From: Gammaproteobacteria bacterium UBA2955
GTDB taxonomy: Bacteria > Pseudomonadota > Gammaproteobacteria > Pseudomonadales > Azotimanducaceae
DNA length: 23,873 bases
Assembly (NCBI GenBank): GCA_002348825.1
Contig: DEBN01000045.1
Span: 1-23,873, forward strand
Direction: 5' to 3'
Shown piece by piece: positions 1-8,149 of this stretch. A program made the translations under genes and the position numbers. The notes beneath the pieces are model-generated. The model saw nothing but the letters and a program-made list of their open reading frames with translations. It did no database searches and was not told the DNA's origin. The first letter of the stretch is position 1. The number at the start of each line of letters is the position of its first letter.

Positions 1-123
1 GGATTTGGGTCCGTCGAAGATGCCGAAAAGTGGTTTTTCAGTTCTGAATATCAGGCGCTGGCCAAGCATCGACACGCTGCCGCAGAGACCAATTGCGTGA
101 TCATTAAAGGCTTGGCGCCGTAA
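1..123 (+). CDS. DUF1330-family protein, C-terminal fragment (5' end outside window)
   Basis: An open frame enters from the left edge and stops with TAA at 121-123, giving about 40 residues. The segment has the pattern of the DUF1330 C-terminus, a small ferredoxin-like (dimeric alpha-beta barrel) domain: an aromatic/acidic stretch, then the motif 'SEYQALAKHRHAAA' and a final 'VIIKG' strand. The family has no well-defined biochemical role. Only the end is visible, so length, start and operon partners are unknown. The gene is separated from rpsP by about 100 bases containing a promoter, so it is probably not part of the ribosomal operon. The family call rests on a short motif. Confidence 0.6.
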   Translation, partial: GFGSVEDAEKWFFSSEYQALAKHRHAAAETNCVIIKGLAP

Positions 124-155
124 ATAGTGACCCACGCAAGTTAACCCCAAGCCAT

Positions 156-183
156 TTGCATGTGCCTGACGTTGCTATAGAAT
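156..183 (+). promoter_or_regulatory. Candidate sigma-70 promoter of the rpsP-rimM-trmD-rplS operon
   Basis: TTGCAT (156-161) and TAGAAT (178-183) are separated by 16 bases, and transcription would begin near 190, about 35 bases before the rpsP start. The -10 box is followed by a GC-rich discriminator (CGCGGC), a feature typical of stringently controlled ribosomal promoters. This is read by eye from box similarity and position only. Confidence 0.55.
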
Positions 184-225
184 ACGCGGCCTTCGAATTT
201 CGACCTTTGGTAATCAGAGAACATT

Positions 226-504
226 ATGGTAACGATCCGTCTTGCGCGTCATGGCGCAAAGAAGAGTCCTTTCTATCACGTCACTGTAGCGGACCAAGCG
301 CGGGCGCGTGACGGCCGCTTCGTCGAACGCGTAGGGTTTTACAACCCGGTAGCAAAAGGTCAGGCCGAGGCGTTGCGCCTGGACCTGGATCGTATTGACT
401 ATTGGGTCGGCGTCGGTGCCCAGCCCAGTGACCGGGTCAAGCAGCTGATTGCGATGGCGCGCAAGCAACAGCCCGTAGAAGCAGCCGCGGCTCCCGCGGA
501 GTAA
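226..504 (+). CDS. rpsP: 30S ribosomal protein S16
   Basis: Encodes a 92-residue small-subunit protein that binds 16S rRNA and helps assemble the 30S subunit. The N-terminus [13 protein letters not shown] is the highly conserved S16 start, followed by the conserved '[12 protein letters not shown]' and '[21 protein letters not shown]' segments. Length fits the family (E. coli 82), with a short Ala/Pro-rich tail. The ATG is preceded by AGAGA at 216-220. It is the first gene of the classic trmD operon and is separated from rimM by a 50-base spacer that contains a strong hairpin. Confidence 0.98.
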   Translation: MVTIRLARHGAKKSPFYHVTVADQARARDGRFVERVGFYNPVAKGQAEALRLDLDRIDYWVGVGAQPSDRVKQLIAMARKQQPVEAAAAPAE

Positions 505-509
505 CCTGC

Positions 510-530
510 ACGCGCATCGTCGATGCGCGT
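510..530 (+). promoter_or_regulatory. Intercistronic hairpin between rpsP and rimM
   Basis: The 21 bases form a perfect inverted repeat apart from the single central base: ACGCGCATCG, T, CGATGCGCGT. As RNA this gives a GC-rich stem of at least eight pairs with a small loop. It starts six bases after the rpsP stop and is followed by TATCAAAAG rather than a U-run, so it is not a standard intrinsic terminator. It may stabilise the rpsP 3' end, attenuate read-through, or reduce access to the weak rimM ribosome binding site (AGG at 545-547). Confidence 0.6.
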
Positions 531-554
531 TATCAAAAGCGCCCAGGCCTCCAT

Positions 555-1070
555 ATGTCCCAAGACAACGTCGTAGTGGGCCGATTGGGACGGGCTTTCG
601 GCGTCAAGGGCTGGCAACATTTACAGTCGTTCACCTCTCCCCAAGACAATCTGTTGTCTTACCAACCTTGGTTTCTGCGTTTGCACAATAGCGACCATTG
701 GCAGCCTATCGATAGTTACGAAATCCAAAATCATAACGACGGTTACTTGGTCCGTCTGGCCGGTGTCGAACAGCGTGAGGCCGCCCAACAATTTAGCGGC
801 AGCCTGCTGGGTACGCCCGCGCAGACCTTTGGCAATACTGAAGATGGAGAGTTTTACTGGCATCAGCTGATCGGCTGTCAGGTCATCAACGAACAGGGAG
901 AAGCCTTAGGTGAGGTCAAGGGCTTGCTTGAAACAGGTGCCCACGACGTGCTGCAGATTATGCGCCAAGGGCAATCCGTGCTGGTGCCTTTTGCCGACCC
1001 CTTCATAACCGAGGTAAATCTCACGGATCGGAGAATTTTGGTTATGTGGCCCTCGGAGTGGAACGACTGA
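555..1070 (+). CDS. rimM: Ribosome maturation factor RimM
   Basis: A 171-residue protein that assists 30S head assembly by binding S19. It has the two expected parts: an N-terminal RimM domain beginning 'VVVGRLGRAFGVKGW', and a C-terminal PRC-barrel beginning near 'GEFYWHQLIGCQV' with 'GEVKGLLETGAHDVLQI' and the closing 'VPFADPFITEVNL'. Length fits the family (E. coli 182). It sits second in the trmD operon, where it is always expected, four bases before trmD. The ATG at 555 has only a weak AGG seven bases upstream, consistent with the low RimM synthesis known for this operon in E. coli. Confidence 0.97.
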   Translation: MSQDNVVVGRLGRAFGVKGWQHLQSFTSPQDNLLSYQPWFLRLHNSDHWQPIDSYEIQNHNDGYLVRLAGVEQREAAQQFSGSLLGTPAQTFGNTEDGEFYWHQLIGCQVINEQGEALGEVKGLLETGAHDVLQIMRQGQSVLVPFADPFITEVNLTDRRILVMWPSEWND

Positions 1071-1074
1071 CGCT

Positions 1075-1818
1075 ATGTGGCTAGGTATTGTTACGCTGTT
1101 CCCGGATATGTTTGAAGCGCTGACTCGCGAAGGTGTATTCGGTCGAGCGGTGGCCTCCGGGGTTGTGAATATTGATTTCTATAACCCGCGTGATTACACC
1201 ACAGACCGTCACCGCACGGTCGACGATCGGCCCTACGGTGGTGGTGCAGGGATGGTAATGAAGGTGGAGCCACTGCAGGGTGCTGTGATGGCGGCTAAAG
1301 CCCGAGCTCCCGCGGGTACGCCTGTGATTTTGCTGAGTCCCCAGGGGCAGGCGTTCAGTCAGGCGGAGGTCAGTTCGCATCTTGACAGTGCTGGCTTGAT
1401 TCTAGTTTGTGGCCGATACGAGGGTGTCGATGAACGCTTCGTGCGGCGCTGGGTAGATCTTGAATGGTCTGTTGGCGACTACGTGCTCAGCGGCGGCGAA
1501 TTGCCAGCCATGGTGGTGATGGACGCGATCGCTCGACACCTGCCAGGCACGTTAGGTAATCAGCTGTCTGCTTTGGATGAATCTTATCTTGATGCGACGC
1601 TCGATTACCCTCACTATACGCGCCCCGAAACCCTGGGTTCGGAAAAAATACCGCCACAACTGCTCAGTGGAGATCATGGGGCAGTGGCGAGATACCGACG
1701 CCGTGAGGCGTTAAAACGCACTCTGAATCGCCGGCCCGAATTGTTGACCGGTATGACATTCGGTGCACAAGACCGAGAGTTGCTGTTAGAAATTTTTGCC
1801 GACCGTCAGCTAGATTAA
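1075..1818 (+). CDS. trmD: tRNA (guanine-N1-)-methyltransferase TrmD
   Basis: Encodes 247 residues of the SPOUT-class enzyme that makes m1G37 in tRNAs reading CNN codons, preventing +1 frameshifting. Visible family signatures are the N-terminal '[13 protein letters not shown]', the '[18 protein letters not shown]' loop, the trefoil-knot SAM site '[12 protein letters not shown]' with '[16 protein letters not shown]', and '[10 protein letters not shown]', which carries the catalytic Asp. Length equals the usual bacterial TrmD (about 250). The start lies four bases after the rimM stop, so translation is likely coupled. Confidence 0.98.
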   Translation: MWLGIVTLFPDMFEALTREGVFGRAVASGVVNIDFYNPRDYTTDRHRTVDDRPYGGGAGMVMKVEPLQGAVMAAKARAPAGTPVILLSPQGQAFSQAEVSSHLDSAGLILVCGRYEGVDERFVRRWVDLEWSVGDYVLSGGELPAMVVMDAIARHLPGTLGNQLSALDESYLDATLDYPHYTRPETLGSEKIPPQLLSGDHGAVARYRRREALKRTLNRRPELLTGMTFGAQDRELLLEIFADRQLD

Positions 1819-1838
1819 GCGATGTATTGGAGATAAAG

Positions 1839-2192
1839 ATGCGCAGAAATAAAGTGATCCAAGAAATTGAAGACCGCCAACTGGCGGAGATACCTGAATT
1901 CAGCCCCGGCGATACAGTCAGCGTACAGGTGCGAGTTAAAGAGGGCAGTCGCGAGCGCCTGCAGGCCTTCGAAGGTGTGGTCATCGGCATCAAGAGCCGC
2001 GGCATAAACTCTGCATTTGTGGTGCGCAAAATTTCTCACGGTGTCGGCGTCGAGCGAACGTTTCAAACCCATAGTCCGCTGATCAACCAGATCGAAGTTA
2101 AACGTCGTGGAGATGTCCGACAGGCGAAGCTCTACTATCTGCGCGAGCGGTCAGGTCGCTCCGCGCGCATCAAGGAAAAAATCAAAAAGTAG
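1839..2192 (+). CDS. rplS: 50S ribosomal protein L19
   Basis: A 117-residue large-subunit protein at the 30S-50S interface. The sequence after the start, with '[26 protein letters not shown]' split by basic residues and '[15 protein letters not shown]', is characteristic of L19. I chose ATG 1839 over the in-frame TTG at 1827 because GGAG at 1829-1832 sits six bases before 1839 and would be covered by the longer version; the length then matches the family (115-117). It is the last gene of the trmD operon. No U-tailed terminator is visible after it. Confidence 0.97.
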   Translation: MRRNKVIQEIEDRQLAEIPEFSPGDTVSVQVRVKEGSRERLQAFEGVVIGIKSRGINSAFVVRKISHGVGVERTFQTHSPLINQIEVKRRGDVRQAKLYYLRERSGRSARIKEKIKK

Positions 2193-2217
2193 ACGCTCTG
2201 CAAGGGTTGTTTATAGT
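2190..2217 (+). promoter_or_regulatory. Possible promoter for xerD and following genes
   Basis: TAGACG (2190-2195) and TATAGT (2212-2217) are 16 bases apart in the 54-base gap between rplS and xerD, placing a start site near 2224. The -10 box is good and the -35 is a partial match. Without a visible rplS terminator, read-through from the trmD operon is an equally simple explanation. Confidence 0.35.
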
Positions 2218-2246
2218 GGTGGCTGCAATCCGAGGCCGCCGTTCGC

Positions 2247-3161
2247 ATGCCTGCACACCAGCAGAATCAAAGCTTAAGTGCCGAGATCCTAGAATATCTC
2301 GACGCGCTGTGGTTGCAGCGCGGCCTTAGCGAAAACACGCTGTCCGCTTACCGGCGTGACCTTGCCCTCACGGAGCACTGGTTGGTTCAAACCAATCGGG
2401 CCTCCAAGCTGATACAAGCGAGTCCAGATGACCTTGGGGCGTACAACGAAATGCGCAATGGTCAGAACATCGCGCGTCGTTCAGCCGCACGCTGGCTCAG
2501 CTCGGTGCGCGGCTTTTTCCGGCATTTTTTGGCAGAGCAACGACTGCAAGTCGATCCGACGCAATTTCTTGAGCATCCGAAGGGAGCTAGGTCACTGCCA
2601 GGCAGTTTGGCGACGACAGATGTCGAGAACTTGCTCGCGGCGCCGGATGTGACTACGGCGATTGGGCTCCGCGATCGAGCGATGTTAGAAGTACTGTATG
2701 CTTGCGGGCTGCGGGTATCCGAACTCGTGGCGCTGCAACTGGGCAGCGTAAATCTTCGACAGGGAGTTGTGCGGGTTACCGGCAAAGGCAACAAGGAACG
2801 GATTGTTCCTGCCGGCGACGCCGCGCTACATTGGTTGCAAAGCTATCTCCGCGAGGCCCGCCAGCAATTGATTCCAGCGGGTGGCAACACTCTATTTCCA
2901 AGCCGTTTGGGGCGGAACATGACGCGTCAAACGTTCTGGCACGCGATCAAGCGGTATGCGCGGTTGGCAGGAATTCAAAAAGACATCTCGCCACACACCC
3001 TGCGCCATGCATTTGCTACCCATCTTGTGGATAATGGCGCAGACCTGCGCGCGGTGCAGATGATGCTTGGGCACAGTGATTTGTCCACGACTCAGATCTA
3101 CACTCATGTTGCGCAGTTGCGTCTTCAATCGTTATTAAGAAAACACCACCCCCGGGGCTAA
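2247..3161 (+). CDS. xerD: Site-specific tyrosine recombinase XerD
   Basis: A 304-residue recombinase that with XerC resolves chromosome dimers at dif, under FtsK control. The N-terminal SAM-like core-binding domain (about residues 10-105, 'GLSENTLSAYRRDL') is followed by the catalytic domain. All six active-site residues are present: Arg156 in 'CGLRVSEL', Lys180 in 'TGKGNKERIVP', His250/Arg253 in 'HTLRHAFATHL', His276 in 'LGHSDLSTTQIYTHV' and the nucleophile Tyr285. XerD rather than XerC is supported by the dsbC-recJ-prfB-lysS context shared with E. coli. GAGG at 2232-2235 precedes the ATG by 11 bases, so the start is slightly uncertain. Confidence 0.95.
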   Translation: MPAHQQNQSLSAEILEYLDALWLQRGLSENTLSAYRRDLALTEHWLVQTNRASKLIQASPDDLGAYNEMRNGQNIARRSAARWLSSVRGFFRHFLAEQRLQVDPTQFLEHPKGARSLPGSLATTDVENLLAAPDVTTAIGLRDRAMLEVLYACGLRVSELVALQLGSVNLRQGVVRVTGKGNKERIVPAGDAALHWLQSYLREARQQLIPAGGNTLFPSRLGRNMTRQTFWHAIKRYARLAGIQKDISPHTLRHAFATHLVDNGADLRAVQMMLGHSDLSTTQIYTHVAQLRLQSLLRKHHPRG

Positions 3162-3205
3162 CAAGCCCATATCGCGAGTGGTTGGTGAGCTGAAGGATAG
3201 TGTGC

Positions 3206-3958
3206 ATGTTGGCTAAAAGATTAATGGCTTGGGCTCTGTGTCTCGCGACTACGGGTTTTGTCGTGGTGCCCGCGGCTATTGCAGAGACAGAAAAGGCGCT
3301 AGAAGCGGGTCGGATACTGGCGCAAAAATTACAGCAGGTACGCCCGGGGATTCCGATTGAGACGATTATGCCTATCGATATACCTGGTATGTATGCAATA
3401 GAACTGACAGGTGGTGCGATCTTGTACGGTACGGCGGACGGTCAGCACTTTTTTAGTGGTGACCTTTTTGCCGTGCAAGACGACCTGTTGAATTTGTCAG
3501 AGCTTAGGCGCGATCAAAAGCGCAAACAGTGGATGGCGCAATATTCGCCTGATGACATGATTGTCTTCCCTGCTGTGGGCGCGGCACGCGGATTTATCCA
3601 GGTCTTTACCGACGTGGATTGCGGCTATTGTCGAAAACTACATGCCGAAATGGCGCAGATTAATGAGCTTGGGATAGAGGTTCGTTATCTGGCCTATCCG
3701 CGCTCTGGGGTCGACTCCGAAACTTACGACAAAATGGTTACCGCATGGTGCTCGAAAGATCGTCAAGTCGCGATCACGCAGCTCAAGGCAGGTGACAGCT
3801 TAGCGTCTAAGGCGTGCGAAAATCCGGTAGCCGAGCAGTTCGAGCTGGGACAGCAGCTAGGCATCAATGGAACACCGGCTATCGTACTTGCGGATGGGCG
3901 CCTGTTGCCCGGTTATTTGCCGGCCGACCGGTTGGCGGCGGCTGTATTAGGTGAGTAA
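3206..3958 (+). CDS. dsbC: Thiol:disulfide interchange protein DsbC (periplasmic disulfide isomerase)
   Basis: Encodes about 250 residues. A signal peptide (basic 'MLAKR', hydrophobic core, cleavage likely after 'AIA' at residue 26) directs it to the periplasm. The N-terminal dimerisation domain is followed by a thioredoxin-fold domain with the active site CGYC at 139-142, the DsbC-type dipeptide; a second Cys pair ('WCSKD', 'KACENP') and the cis-Pro motif 'GTPAIV' are also present. It would reshuffle wrong disulfides and be kept reduced by DsbD. ATG 3206 is preferred over the in-frame GTG 3200 because AAGGA at 3193-3197 is eight bases from the ATG but only two from the GTG. The xerD-dsbC neighbourhood matches other gammaproteobacteria. 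Confidence 0.95.
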   Translation: MLAKRLMAWALCLATTGFVVVPAAIAETEKALEAGRILAQKLQQVRPGIPIETIMPIDIPGMYAIELTGGAILYGTADGQHFFSGDLFAVQDDLLNLSELRRDQKRKQWMAQYSPDDMIVFPAVGAARGFIQVFTDVDCGYCRKLHAEMAQINELGIEVRYLAYPRSGVDSETYDKMVTAWCSKDRQVAITQLKAGDSLASKACENPVAEQFELGQQLGINGTPAIVLADGRLLPGYLPADRLAAAVLGE

Positions 3959-3988
3959 CTTAACGCAGCTGGCGTGAGGAGTGGTAGC

Positions 3989-5251
3989 TTGAAAACGATT
4001 TCGATCGGAATTGCGGGTCTGGGTACGGTGGCGCAGGGTGTGTTGTCGTTGCTCGCGGAAAATCGATCGCTCATCGAACAGCGCAGTGGCGTCAGTGTTC
4101 ATGTGGTTCGTGTTGCCAGTCGCAGTGCCAAACCTGGTGTCGATCTGCACGGCGCAGACTTTTCCACTGACGTCATGGACTTACTGTCTGATTCAAGAAT
4201 TGAGCTGATTGTTGAGTTGATCGGCGGCGAAGGTTTGGCAAAAGAATTGATTGTGGGCGCCCTGAATAGCGGCAAAGCGGTAGTCACGGCGAACAAAGCT
4301 GTGATAGCACTGCATGGCAATGAACTGCCGCGCCAGGCGCTGCGTTTTGAGGCTGCGGTGGCAGGAGCGATTCCTATCATCCAAGCGCTGCAGTATGGAT
4401 TAGTGGCCAATCAGTTCAGCTCAATCAGCGGCATTATCAATGGCACCTGCAACTACATGCTCTCCGCCATGGAGGAGGAAGGCGTCGGCTTTGATGAGAT
4501 CCTCGAGCGCGCTCAGGCGTTAGGCTATGCCGAAGCCGATCCCACCTTCGATGTTGACGGAATCGATGCTGCACACAAGCTTACTATTCTTATGGCGTTG
4601 GCCTTTGGTACCCAGTTCGAGTTTGACAAAGTGTATGTTGAGGGCATCCGTGCGATCACCCCTACAGACATAAACTATGCGGCAGAGTTGGGCTATCGCA
4701 TAAAACATTTGGGTATATTGCGCGGTCACGCCGATGGTATCGAAGCGCGGGTGCATCCGACTCTGGTGCCCCACGGCGAACTGGTTGCGCATGTCAGCGG
4801 TGTGCTCAACGCCGTTCAAGTGGTGTCCGATGCGGCCGGCAAAACTCTGTTCAGTGGTCCCGGTGCCGGCGGTGCGGCCACCGCGTCTGCTGTGGTTGCT
4901 GACATTGTTGACACAGCGCTAAATTCCCAGCGGCCGTCGGTAGATGCGGTTGTGGATACGTCCAAGGCCATACTCCCGGTTGCACAGATCAGTAGCGCTT
5001 ATTATCTGCGCATTCCCACACGCGACGAACCAGGGGTCTTTGCCGAAGTCACGCAGATACTTTCGAGTCACAACATAAATATTGAAGCGGTGATTCAAAA
5101 GGACGGCCATGATCAGGGCGAATCTGTAGATATTGTGCTCCTAACGCAAGACACCCAAGAGGCCCATATGAATAAAGCGCTGGCACAACTCGAGGCATTG
5201 GCATCGGTTACCGATACGGTGATGCGTATCCGCGTGGCACCTCAGGACTGA
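3989..5251 (+). CDS. hom: Homoserine dehydrogenase
   Basis: A monofunctional, about 420-residue enzyme that reduces aspartate semialdehyde to homoserine for threonine and methionine synthesis. It has an NAD(P)-binding Rossmann motif (residues 9-16, 'GLGTVAQG'), 'VVTANKAVIALHG', the substrate-site signature 'GIINGTCNYML', the family signature 'LGYAEADPTFDVDGIDAAHK' and a C-terminal ACT domain ('RIPTRDEPGVFAEV'), which suggests feedback control by threonine. The best start is TTG 3989, seven bases after GAGGAG (3976-3981); GTG 3974 would leave no binding site. In Pseudomonas hom is followed by thrC; here recJ follows eight bases later and thrC is absent. Confidence 0.95.
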   Translation: MKTISIGIAGLGTVAQGVLSLLAENRSLIEQRSGVSVHVVRVASRSAKPGVDLHGADFSTDVMDLLSDSRIELIVELIGGEGLAKELIVGALNSGKAVVTANKAVIALHGNELPRQALRFEAAVAGAIPIIQALQYGLVANQFSSISGIINGTCNYMLSAMEEEGVGFDEILERAQALGYAEADPTFDVDGIDAAHKLTILMALAFGTQFEFDKVYVEGIRAITPTDINYAAELGYRIKHLGILRGHADGIEARVHPTLVPHGELVAHVSGVLNAVQVVSDAAGKTLFSGPGAGGAATASAVVADIVDTALNSQRPSVDAVVDTSKAILPVAQISSAYYLRIPTRDEPGVFAEVTQILSSHNINIEAVIQKDGHDQGESVDIVLLTQDTQEAHMNKALAQLEALASVTDTVMRIRVAPQD

Positions 5252-5259
5252 ATGCGCGG

Positions 5260-6966
5260 ATGCAGATCATTACGCGTGCAATCGGCGATGGCGCGCTTGG
5301 CCTAGATAATCCGCTCATTGAGCGCTTGTTCCTGAGCCGTGGCCTTACGCATGCGGATGAGACCGATAAAGGTTTGGGGTCGCTGTTGTCGCCAGCAGGC
5401 CTTACGGATATCGAAACGGCTGCACAGCGGATTGCTGATGCTGTCATGGATAGTCAGAGAATACTTATCGTTGGTGACTATGATGCCGACGGGGCCACAT
5501 CTGTCGCTTTATGTAAGCTGGCGTTGGCGGCTATGGGTGCGGAATCCGTTGACTTTCTTGTGCCTGATCGCTTTCAGTTTGGCTATGGTCTTTCGCCTGC
5601 GATCGTTGCTGTTGCAGCGCAATTGGAGCCCGACTTACTGATCACTGTAGACAATGGCGTGTCCAGCATAGAGGGTGTTGCCGCGGCGAACACCGCGGGC
5701 ATTGAGGTCATCGTGAGTGATCACCACCTGCCCGGCGCAGATCTACCTGCTGCTTATGCCGTTGTAAATCCGAATCGCAGCGACTGTGGTTTTTTGAGTA
5801 AGTCCATGGCCGGGGTAGGCGTTGCTTACTACTTGCTCAGTTGGGTACGCCACACTCTACGCCAGCGCCGGTGGTTTGATTCATCCCAACGTGCGGAACC
5901 TAACCTCGGTCAATTTCTGGATTTGGTGGCGTTAGGTACGGTGGCGGACGTCGTACCTCTGGATCACAACAACCGCATATTGGTACATCAAGGGCTGCTG
6001 CGTATGCGCCAGGGGCAAACGCGACCCGGTATTCGTGCGCTGGTCGAGGTAGGCAAGCGCGATCTAAGCCAACTCAGTGCTCAGGATCTGGGCTTTGCCC
6101 TCGGCCCGCGCTTAAACGCTGCGGGCAGATTACAAGACATGAGTGTGGGCATCCGTTGCTTGCTGGCTGAGGACGTCAGTTCCGCTCGGGCCTTGGCACA
6201 GGAGTTAGACGGCCTAAATAAGGATCGGCGCGAGCTCGAGCAGGACATGGTGGCCGATGCTGAATTGCTGCTTGCTCAGGCGCCTGCGGTTGATCGCGGT
6301 TTTGCTGTGGCGGTTTATAACGAGCGTTTTCATCAAGGTGTAGTGGGCATCGTGGCGGGCCGCTTGCGGGAAAGATTGCATCGCCCGGCCATCGTTTTTG
6401 CTGATTCAACAGAAGGGATGGCGGGTGAAATAAAAGGCTCGGCGCGCAGTATTGATGGCCTGAATATCCGCGACGTACTCGATACGATCGCGAGCCGTTA
6501 CCCGGGTTTGCTTATCAAGTTTGGTGGGCATGCTATGGCCGCGGGCCTGAGTTTAAAGCGCGTACATTTTGAGCGATTTCGCAGCGTCTTTGACGCGGTG
6601 GTAGGTGAACTGATCAATCCAGACATGCTGCGTGCCAAGTGTTTTGTGGACGGTGGATTAACCGAGCAGGAACTGACCCTTGAAACCGTGCAGGCGTTGC
6701 TCAACGCCGGTCCTTGGGGCAGCGGTTTCCCAGAACCGACGTTTTGTGATGAGTTTGATCTGGTGAGCCAACGCGTGGTGGGCGAGCAGCATCTAAAATT
6801 GGTGTTGCGCAAAGACACGCGCTTGGTTGATGCGATAGCGTTTCGACAATCGCCGTTGGCGCAACCCGTAAGCCGCGTGCGTGTGGTTTATCGCCCGACG
6901 CGCAACGACTATGGCAACACCGCGACGCTGCAGTTGATAGTGGAGTACGTTGAGCCTTTGGCTTAG
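5260..6966 (+). CDS. recJ: Single-stranded-DNA-specific exonuclease RecJ
   Basis: A 568-residue 5'-3' ssDNA exonuclease acting in RecF-pathway recombination, mismatch repair and base excision repair. DHH-superfamily metal motifs are visible: 'VGDYDADGATS' (71-81), 'TVDNGVSS' around 131 and 'SDHH' (153-156), with the DHHA1 region carrying 'KFGGHAMAAGLSL' and a C-terminal OB-like domain. Length is close to E. coli (577). It begins eight bases after hom and is followed 54 bases later by prfB, the order seen in enterics apart from hom. AGGA at 5244-5247 inside the hom end may serve as binding site. Confidence 0.97.
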   Translation: MQIITRAIGDGALGLDNPLIERLFLSRGLTHADETDKGLGSLLSPAGLTDIETAAQRIADAVMDSQRILIVGDYDADGATSVALCKLALAAMGAESVDFLVPDRFQFGYGLSPAIVAVAAQLEPDLLITVDNGVSSIEGVAAANTAGIEVIVSDHHLPGADLPAAYAVVNPNRSDCGFLSKSMAGVGVAYYLLSWVRHTLRQRRWFDSSQRAEPNLGQFLDLVALGTVADVVPLDHNNRILVHQGLLRMRQGQTRPGIRALVEVGKRDLSQLSAQDLGFALGPRLNAAGRLQDMSVGIRCLLAEDVSSARALAQELDGLNKDRRELEQDMVADAELLLAQAPAVDRGFAVAVYNERFHQGVVGIVAGRLRERLHRPAIVFADSTEGMAGEIKGSARSIDGLNIRDVLDTIASRYPGLLIKFGGHAMAAGLSLKRVHFERFRSVFDAVVGELINPDMLRAKCFVDGGLTEQELTLETVQALLNAGPWGSGFPEPTFCDEFDLVSQRVVGEQHLKLVLRKDTRLVDAIAFRQSPLAQPVSRVRVVYRPTRNDYGNTATLQLIVEYVEPLA

Positions 6967-7020
6967 ACTCCGCGCTGCCGTCAATGCAGCTAAAACGCTG
7001 CGCAACACCGATTGAGACCG

Positions 7021-8119
7021 ATGCCAGAAATTACCTCTGTTCGTGAACGAATCAAGGATCTGAGTGAACGTGATTTAGCGCTTAGGGGGTACCTTTGACT
7101 TTGCTGAAAAGCGCGACCGATTGCAGGAAGTCGAACTGGAACTGGCAGATTCCGAGGTCTGGAGCGACCCGGCTCGTGCACAGTTGCTTGGGCGCGAGCG
7201 CTCGGAATTAGAAACGATAGTAGGCGTTTTAGCGTCTTTCACCGAATCGCTGCGCGACCTTGCTGATCTCGCCGAAATGGCCAGTGACGAAGCAGACGAA
7301 GACACTTTGGATGAGGTGGCTGGAGAGCTAGACGACCTGGCGGAGCGCCTGGCTGGGCTGGAATTCAGACGCATGTTCCAGGGCGAGATGGATGGCGCGA
7401 ATTGTTTTTTGGAAATTCAATCGGGGTCTGGAGGCACTGAAGCTCAGGACTGGGCGGATATGTTGCTGCGTATGTATCTCCGATGGGCGGAAAAACGCCA
7501 GTTTTCGGCGCGAGTAACGGAACTCTCACCTGGCGATGTAGCGGGGATCAAGAGCGCCACGGTGCAGATAGTAGGCGAGTATGCCTATGGTTGGCTGCGC
7601 ACAGAAACCGGTGTGCACAGGTTAGTGCGCAAATCACCGTTTGATTCGGGTAATCGCCGGCATACCTCATTTGCCTCGGTTTTTATCGCACCTGAAATTG
7701 ATGACGATATTGAGATCGACATAAATCCGGCGGATGTGCGAGTGGATACCTATCGTGCCAGTGGCGCCGGCGGCCAACACGTGAATCGTACGGACTCGGC
7801 GGTACGCCTTACCCACTTGCCCACCAATACGGTTGTGCAGTGCCAAAGTGAGCGGTCTCAGCATCAAAACAAAGATAACGCCTATAAGCAGTTGCGCGCT
7901 AAATTGTACGAATTGGAGCTCCAGGAACGGCGCGCGGAGCAGCAGGCCATAGAGGATTCTAAAGCGGATATTGGCTGGGGAAGTCAGATCCGTTCCTATG
8001 TCTTAGACCAGTCTCGAGTCAAGGATTTGCGCACTCAAATTGAGCGCACCGATCCAGGGTCGGTGTTGGATGGCGACATTGATGGATTCATTGAAGCTAA
8101 TCTAAAGGCGGGATTGTAG
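7021..8119 (+). CDS. prfB: Peptide chain release factor 2, expressed by programmed +1 frameshift
   Basis: Reading begins at ATG 7021 and meets an in-frame TGA at 7096-7098 after 25 codons. Skipping T7096 lets GAC (7097-7099) continue a 340-residue frame to the TAG at 8117-8119, so the coding parts are 7021-7095 and 7097-8119. The joined protein has 365 residues, the same as E. coli RF2. It carries the stop-codon anticodon-like tripeptide SPF (205-207, UGA/UAA reading) and the GGQ peptidyl-hydrolysis motif (250-252). The frame that lacks the first part begins at a spurious TTG at 7121, so an ORF caller alone would truncate the gene. lysS follows 30 bases downstream, as in E. coli. Confidence 0.97.
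7084..7099 (+). promoter_or_regulatory. RF2 autoregulatory +1 frameshift site
   Basis: An internal Shine-Dalgarno-like AGGGGG (7084-7089) is followed by TAC and the shift site CTT TGA C (7093-7099). This is the E. coli arrangement with a single codon change (TAC for TAT). In the known mechanism, low RF2 slows termination at UGA, the P-site tRNA-Leu slips +1 on CUUU, and full-length RF2 is made; high RF2 terminates instead. Confidence 0.96.
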
Positions 8120-8137
8120 GCAATAGCGCGGTAAGTA

Positions 8138-8143
8138 AAGGGA
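8138..8143 (+). promoter_or_regulatory. Strong ribosome binding site of lysS
   Basis: AAGGGA lies six bases before the lysS ATG at 8150 in the 30-base prfB-lysS gap. It fixes the lysS start and is one of the better binding sites in the window. Confidence 0.6.
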
Positions 8144-8149
8144 CCCGGT

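Noticed and set aside
3155..3168. Short stem GGGCT-AACA-AGCCC after xerD as a terminator
   Set aside because: The stem is only five pairs, overlaps the xerD stop and has no U-run. dsbC follows closely and looks co-transcribed.
7075..7374. Minus-strand Ser/Arg-rich frame within prfB
   Set aside because: Its low-complexity composition is the complement of an Asp/Glu-rich coding region, which is typical of an antisense shadow.
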